DNA of 64,000 nucleotides from Ophiodon elongatus. Its lineage: Eukaryota > Chordata > Actinopteri > Perciformes > Hexagrammidae. Location: positions 913,001 to 977,000 of the forward strand of contig JACSYO010001013.1 in NCBI GenBank assembly GCA_016806645.1, read 5' to 3'. The notes below the pieces were generated by a model. It ran no database searches. It saw only the letters and a program-made list of their open reading frames with translations, and was not told the origin of the DNA. Positions 59,219 through 64,000 of this stretch are shown one piece after another. Made by a program: the position numbers and the translations under genes. The stretch's first letter is position 1. Every line of letters begins with the position of its first letter.

Positions 59219-59290
59219 TTAATATCTCAGCTGGTTAAGAAGTAGGTTTCATAACAGAGAGCTTGTGGGTTTGAATCCAGTCTGTATTCC
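59219..59290 (+). mobile_element. tRNA-like sequence, probably a SINE head or tRNA pseudogene
   Basis: A box-A-like tctcagctggtta (59225-59237) and a near-consensus box B, GGTTTGAATCC (59268-59278), are spaced as in a tRNA gene. 'ggtttcataaca' between them carries CAT at the anticodon position, suggesting a methionine-type ancestor. The T-stem and anticodon stem are poorly paired, so it is not a working tRNA. It could be the 5' head of a SINE; the body after 59290 is not recognised. Confidence 0.45.
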
Positions 59291-59639
59291 TTGGATTCTT
59301 TGCAATAAACTTTGAAGTTTAACAGTGCAAAAAGTGAGTGTACTGAAAGAAAATGTCGCAAATACAAACTCCAGATCTGTTATGAAATCCATAAAGAAAT
59401 GCTGTGCACATATAATAGCCTACTGAAATATGCAAAGCAAGACGATCTTTTTTCTCTAAAATTAACTAATACAAGAAGTTAACTAACCCTTGTTACAGTT
59501 AGCACCTCTCTCTGTTAATAAGTGAAATCAGACAGAATATGTTCTCTCTTCTAAAAACTCAACATTTGGAATTACCACATGTGGCAACAAAGAGAGGGGA
59601 TCTCAACTTGATGTCAAAAAGTATTAATAGACAAGGACA

Positions 59640-61105
59640 CTCAACTCTTCCACGAGCTACTTAGAGACCAACGTTTTAAAAAGCAGCAGACTTGCTTGAA
59701 ATTGTAAATGTATTGCTGCTGTCTGGTACATTCCCTAAGTCCCTGAAAACAGCTGTTATAGAACTCTTACTTAAAAAAAAATCTATAGATTTTCACAATG
59801 AACAACTTTTTTGACAGTCACGCCGGCCGTACGTGCTTTTAGTGCATGTTCATGCTAGTGTGCCCCACTAGCCAGCTCATGGCCGCCATTTTGCACTGCT
59901 CTCACACGGCAGTTACAGTTGATAACGCCATCATCACTCCCATCCTCTGATTCCCCCTCAGGTAAACACTGATAGCTCTGTTAGCACTTTCCCCTTAGTT
60001 TGCATTGTTAGCTCTGTTAGCAAGATTAGCTTTGAGCCTCCGCCATCTCAAATTCGCCATGTTGAGACCCATTATGAGGCAATCAAAATGCTCCCAATTT
60101 CATATTTTATACTTTAAAAAGGTTTTAAATGACATACGCCTAAATACAGATACAGGCATAACCTCAGTCCTAGTGTTATTGAGCCTTACTGCAGCCTTTT
60201 CAAACTGTCATTCAAAACATATTCATACACAGATTTGAACACTGGGTTGGATTTCAGGTTAAATAAGTGGCTCGGACCGTATTTACAAGACAGGAGCTTT
60301 TTTGTTTCCATTGGAAACTATTCCTCAACACCAATGTCCGTGACCCATGGTGTTCCTCAGGAGTTTATTTTAGGGTCTTTATTATACAATCTTTATATGC
60401 TCCTGCTTGGACAAATCATTAGTGACACTATTATAAATTATAGCATAGCTGATGCCAAACTTATTTAAACCTTTCACTTAACGAGTTTGGTACCTAGACT
60501 GTCTTTGTCAATGCATTGACCACATAAAAAAAATGAAATAATCGTACTTGGGGAGAAACTTCAGATTGCCACTAATTTTGACACAAAAGGGCTTGAAGAA
60601 AACCTTGGCGTCTTACTTGATTGTGCTTTCAGTTTTATAAACCATGTGAAAGCTTTTTACCATCTCAAAAGTATAGCCAGACTAAGACCTATTGTGTAAA
60701 AAAAATCTGATTTAGAAAAAATATGATTCATCCTTTTACCTTAATTGAGTCCTGCAATGGTCTTTTCAAAAACCCACCTAAAAAGATCCTCGAACTGCTT
60801 CAGCTTGTACAAAATGTACCTCCTAGAGTTCTTACGAAAAAACAAAATAACTGATCACATTACTCTGATACTTAAGTCCTTACACTGGCTTCTGGTAAGC
60901 CGCAGAATGTGCACACACCTGCTTGACCTCTCAGATCACTGGAGAGAAATCTACCAGTAATATCTGCTGTCAGAACTAAACATGGTGAGGCTGTTGTGCT
61001 GCTAAGCTCAAGAACCTATACAACTTCCTGATTGAATCAAAGATGCACCAACTTTAGCCAGCTTCAAATCTAGACATAAAACACAACTGTTCTCAGATGC
61101 TTTTA
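59640..61105 (+). pseudogene. L2-like LINE reverse transcriptase, frameshifted and interrupted
   Basis: Blocks appear in the order of an L2-type reverse transcriptase. LEIVNVLLLSGTFPKSLKT lies at 59698-59754, VLNDIRLNTDTG with SVLVLL lies near 60123-60181, and FFVSIGNYSSTPMSVTHGVPQ falls within 60299-60361. The catalytic YADD box reads IADA (near 60448), so the second Asp is lost. The region after it carries LQLVQN and, after a frameshift at about 60840, ITDHITLILKSLHWL. SFKSRHKTQLFSDAF near 61058-61102 is the usual C-terminal motif. Several stops and shifts are present. A family B segment sits between the first two blocks, and Harbinger sequence starts where the ORF should end. It is a dead element. 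Confidence 0.82.
59815..60085 (+). repeat. Dispersed repeat family B, copy 2, inside the LINE
   Basis: gtgccccactagccagctca (59860-59879) and the 33-bp block at 59955-59987 match copy 1 at 31700-31930. Then 'gttagctctgttagcaagat' repeats the 'gttagctctgttagca' word again. It interrupts the L2-like reverse transcriptase between its finger and palm blocks, so it inserted later than the LINE or replaced part of it. Confidence 0.75.
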
Positions 61106-61515
61106 TGTTCATTTCCGGCATCCACCGTGGAAGAAATGAACACTATTTCTGCTTTGTACATGTTGTGGAAGTCCCACAAACGTGGGAACATCAAACACCC
61201 TCGTGTCTGGGTTCATAATATTATCCGTCGCCGCACACAGCTTCTCCAGGAACTGGGTCTGGATGAAGCCGCTTCCAGACTATCAACGTCTCCTCCATAG
61301 TTTCTGATTCAACAACGGCAGGACGTCAGTGATGATGGGCGGAGCTTCTCAACGCTGATTGGCTTTCGCATCACAGCGTCACGAAAATGTTTCACCCGAG
61401 TTGAAAAATGTCAACATTTGCGGCGTTCGCATGACGTTCGCATGACGTTCGCATGACGTTCGCGTCATCCACGCTATTCGTGTCGCCCGGTGTGAACACA
61501 GCATAAGGCAAGTCA
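61106..61515 (+). mobile_element. PIF/Harbinger fragment: transposase N-terminal piece plus terminus
   Basis: A 67-codon frame (61097-61300) contains HPRVWVHNIIRRRTQ and LLQELGLDE, the usual N-terminal 'R.fWvhpi...r...G.y..LlqELrlD' segment of Harbinger transposases. It stops before the DDE catalytic core. The remaining 210 bp end with 'tcgcccggtgtgaacacagc' followed by ATAA. Reversed, this gives the 'gctgtgttcacaccggg' terminal repeat found in fish Harbinger elements, next to a TAA-like 3-bp target. An internal deletion therefore joined the coding start to a terminus. The other terminus is not seen; the element abuts the LINE at 61105. Confidence 0.65.
61424..61467. repeat. 11-bp tandem repeat cgttcgcatga
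   Basis: Three exact units and one altered fourth unit (cgttcgcgtca), CpG-rich, within the subterminal region of the Harbinger fragment. Such arrays can be transposase-binding sites in DNA transposons. Confidence 0.92.
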
Positions 61516-61999
61516 AGTAAGTCACTTTTATAACTTATTTTCCTAATAAGGTTAATATTGAACCAAATGTTTCTGTGGTTTTGTGTGACTTCCAAGGTAA
61601 CAGTCTTTTTTGTGGATGAGCTCATCAAACTTATACATTTTTGTTTTTGTCCTTTTTTCTGTGTTTACATAGAAGTTAGTCATTAATTTAACCAAATTTT
61701 AGGGACGGGTACCCTAACAAAAAACTGTCACACATGCATTTCAACCTTGTTAGCCAGTTAATCACCAATTGTTTAAGGTGGACAGGATGTGAGAAGTATT
61801 ACCAAAGGCATTATGGAAAATTGTATCGCAAAATTAAACACTTATCTAAAATTACATTATATTCACATTTCAGGTTAAAATGAAAACTGAAATATTTTGT
61901 AGATAGCGATACAACAAGAGGAAGAGAACTGTTCCCTTACAGGGAATTTACAGGGAAAATAATTTCAGCGGGGAGAAAGTGATGTGCTTTTTTTTCCTG
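61516..61999. other. No gene seen
   Basis: AT-rich unassigned sequence. Confidence 0.3.
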
Positions 62000-62340
62000 A
62001 AAAAAATGAATTGTCAACAGGAAGGTCAGAAGGAAAGTCATTAATTCACTGTGGAGATGCCAGGAGGGGGAAGAGTTGCGACTATAAGGAGAGATAACCA
62101 GGCAGGAGAGCAGCTGAGTGGCCTCTGAAGGCAGAACGCAGAGCACAGTGAGGTGGTGGGGAATCTGATGGGATCGGCCACTGCGGAGACTGTGGGAGGA
62201 TAGTGATTGAGGACAATTAGTGAAGGTTGCGTTGAGGTGCAGCATTCTGAATGAGTTGCAGGTGTTTAACAGAATCTTTTGGGAGGACGTCAAAGAGAAA
62301 ACTGCAGTAATTCAGCAAGAAATGATGGGATAAAAAACAA
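62000..62340. repeat. Probable dispersed repeat
   Basis: 'ttgcgttgaggtgcagcatt', 'ctgaatgagttgcaggtgtt' and 'actgcagtaattcagcaaga' resemble a fish repeat I recall containing 'gcattctggatgagttgcag'. The 118-codon minus-strand frame (61937-62293) lies in it and shows no domain. Class unknown. Confidence 0.4.
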
Positions 62341-63299
62341 GCTAAGCATAGAGATGAAGAATCTGAGTCGAAGGATGTTGTACGGAGATTATTTTGTGTT
62401 TGTTTTAGTCTTGTTGAGATTCTTGGCTCTGTTTAAAAAGGCTCAAGAAACTTTATCAAGACCCATTTATAAGTAAACTTTGGATTTACTGTTCAAAGAA
62501 TATGAAGTTAAATGTTACATTAAATAACAGTTACAAAACTTTCCTCTTAGGAGTGATGCAAAGATGATAGAGGAGTTTCTCTTAAGTGAAATCATGTAAG
62601 TAATGACCTTAAAGCCTCAGACAGCAGCCATAAACTCTATGTTTGAGCCAGATATGCTTTTAACAACCTGAACCTATAATGCTATGGAGCAGACTCTTCA
62701 TGTACAACCTCATCTCAGGTTGATGCTGAGTGGAGCTATGCTGACAATTACGTGAGATCATCTGTCCTCAATGTACCAATAAGGCTGCGGTTGAAACAGA
62801 TTTTGCTCCTTTTTATGAGGAACGATCTTCTGGTAGCAAATGTATCTCTTGGGCATGGGGTTCAGCTCTCATTCAGGAAATACTTAGTCTGTATCCTTTT
62901 TATATTGCACAGTGAAATAATACAAACAGCAGAAAAAAAGAATGCAGCCTGGCTATAGTGACTGAGTGACAAAACAGAGGTTAATGACAAAGTATTTGAT
63001 AAGAAACTGTAATTTACAACATTGTGAACTGCTGCTGCTTGCCTGCTATGGTAGTTTCTGAGTGCCTAAAACCATACCCACACTATTTTCTGTCCAGCTG
63101 CGAGTAAATTTCACCTGGCAGGATCCCATCTCACTGCAGCCTCAGGATTTTAAAAGGTGTAAATTGTTTCACCTCAACAGGTGCAAGAAGAGAATGTGGG
63201 AGATGCCAATCACACAGTCCTGCGAGGAGGTCTAATTTAGCCCAATAAGTGAAAACACCTGAGTGGGTGGACAATGGGTCAAGAGTTGTATGAGGTTTT
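62341..63299. other. No gene seen
   Basis: Unassigned. The 68-codon frame at 62752-62958 has no recognisable domain. Confidence 0.35.
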
Positions 63300-63981
63300 G
63301 TGATAATTGTTAGGTTGTAATAAAATAAAATGACTTACACTTGTAAATAAGGAATGTCTATGTATAAATTACGATACTTAAAAAGGATAATTAATAAGGA
63401 ATAGTGAGCCTCATGGGAAGGAGTATGCGTGACATAGAAGAAAGCCACATTGAGTTTCTTACTTAGACTTTAGCAGGTATGCATGGAATGAGATAGAGAG
63501 AGGGGGATGGATACTGAAGTCTCCTACAGGAACACAAAGAGCAATAAAACAACTCCACTCGAGGGGGGTTGTTCGGCCGAACTGTGTAAGGGGGAGAGAT
63601 GACATCAAGAGCCATAAAGCCTAGAGGAGGGCATATGGACCGATGTGACCAATCCGAATGCTGATTCTAGCGATGTGAAACCTTAGCCGAACCGTATGTT
63701 GTAAAACTGAGCCAATGAGAGGCGACGATGCACATTTTCATTGGACTATATAATCAAATGTACTGGTCAGTTCGAGGCTCTCTTAGGTCAATGTGCACAG
63801 ACAGTTAACTCTCGCAGGCTGCTTTTACGGGCAACTGTTGGGGTCTGTGGAATGCTATCGGTCTAAGAACCCTCAGCTGAGAATTATGCACTATATTGCC
63901 AACTTTTATTAAATTGATTTTTATTATAACCAACTGAATCCAGAAATTCTCTTCCAAGTCCGCCCAAAGATTTTGAACACA
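63300..63981 (+). mobile_element. Possible LTR (solo or 5' LTR) with CCAAT and TATA boxes
   Basis: CCAAT at 63712-63716, an inverted CCAAT (ATTGG, 63739-63743) and TATATAA at 63747-63753 form a compact promoter. Transcription would be expected near 63780. The text after it ends 'ccaactgaatccagaaattc', 'tcttccaagtccgcccaa' and 'gaacaca'. I associate this with the U5 end of fish retrovirus-like or gypsy-like LTRs. A TG...CA pair (63300 to 63981) is possible, but no target duplication or primer-binding site is visible before the window ends. It could instead be an ordinary gene promoter. Confidence 0.4.
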
Positions 63982-64000
63982 TAACATAATGCACTATGCT

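Noticed and set aside
59219..59290. Functional tRNA-Met gene
   Set aside because: Box B is nearly intact, but the T-stem and anticodon stem do not pair and no T-run terminator follows at the expected place. A SINE head or pseudogene fits better.
61937..62293. 118-codon minus-strand frame
   Set aside because: It lies within a probable dispersed repeat, is Ser/Leu/His-rich, and has no recognisable motif.
1..64000. CRISPR arrays, operons, phage or plasmid features
   Set aside because: No regularly spaced direct repeats with unique spacers, no ribosome-binding-site-linked gene runs, and the repeats present are vertebrate transposons.

Overview
This window reads as nuclear DNA of a ray-finned (teleost) fish, probably a percomorph, and looks like a gene desert or the inside of a very large intron. 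It is visibly AT-rich. It has long (CA)n, (GT)n, (CT)n and (GATCTATATA)-type arrays and no long coding frame. Its interspersed elements are families I know from teleost genomes: L2-like and jockey/CR1-group LINE fragments, hAT remnants, a Tc1/mariner end, a PIF/Harbinger end, tRNA-derived SINE heads and a likely LTR. I see no complete protein-coding gene, no rRNA, no CRISPR array and no bacterial feature. Most open frames are short chance frames or lie inside repeats. The species call is inference; I could not search any database.

Layout. 0-12 kb: mostly unassigned AT-rich DNA with two microsatellites, a worn MITE (4.25-4.63 kb) and the first copy of dispersed 'family A'. 11-14 kb: hAT territory, ending in a decayed hAT transposase N-terminus with a BED-type zinc finger that has lost one ligand (13.38-13.64 kb, minus). 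14-19 kb: quiet, with an octamer/SOX-like site pair and a possible orphan exon at 16.34 kb. 19.6-24.5 kb: three teleost repeats around a cAMP-response element plus TATA plus AP-1 cluster (21.82-21.94 kb). 25-28 kb: a hairpin, a paired octamer site, a 482-bp element with 43-bp terminal inverted repeats, and CA arrays. 28-36.3 kb: a minus copy of family A, a hAT-type remnant, a SINE, family B, a LINE reverse-transcriptase fragment and a LINE 3' end. 38-43 kb: a Tc1/mariner end, a CpG-rich 120-bp candidate exon (39.36 kb), family A again and a hairpin between direct repeats. 45-47 kb: microsatellites and two strong hairpins. 49.3 kb: a second CRE/TATA cluster. 50.2-50.7 kb: a roughly 440-bp strand-symmetric GATC/TATA array. 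50.8-54 kb: two copies of family C and a LINE endonuclease fragment with its 3' tail. 57.9-62.3 kb: the densest mobile DNA, with family A, a tRNA-like sequence, a frameshifted L2-like LINE interrupted by family B, and a Harbinger terminus at the LINE end. The last 0.7 kb has CCAAT and TATA boxes and an end that resembles a fish LTR.

No operon-like or pathway logic is visible. The protein-coding relics belong to transposons and are all broken. The most useful leads are the three within-window repeat families, whose copies can be aligned directly, the nested insertion at 59.6-61.5 kb, the strand-symmetric array at 50.2 kb, the near-perfect hairpins at 45.8 and 41.95 kb, the two CRE/TATA clusters, and the 120-bp candidate exon at 39.4 kb.
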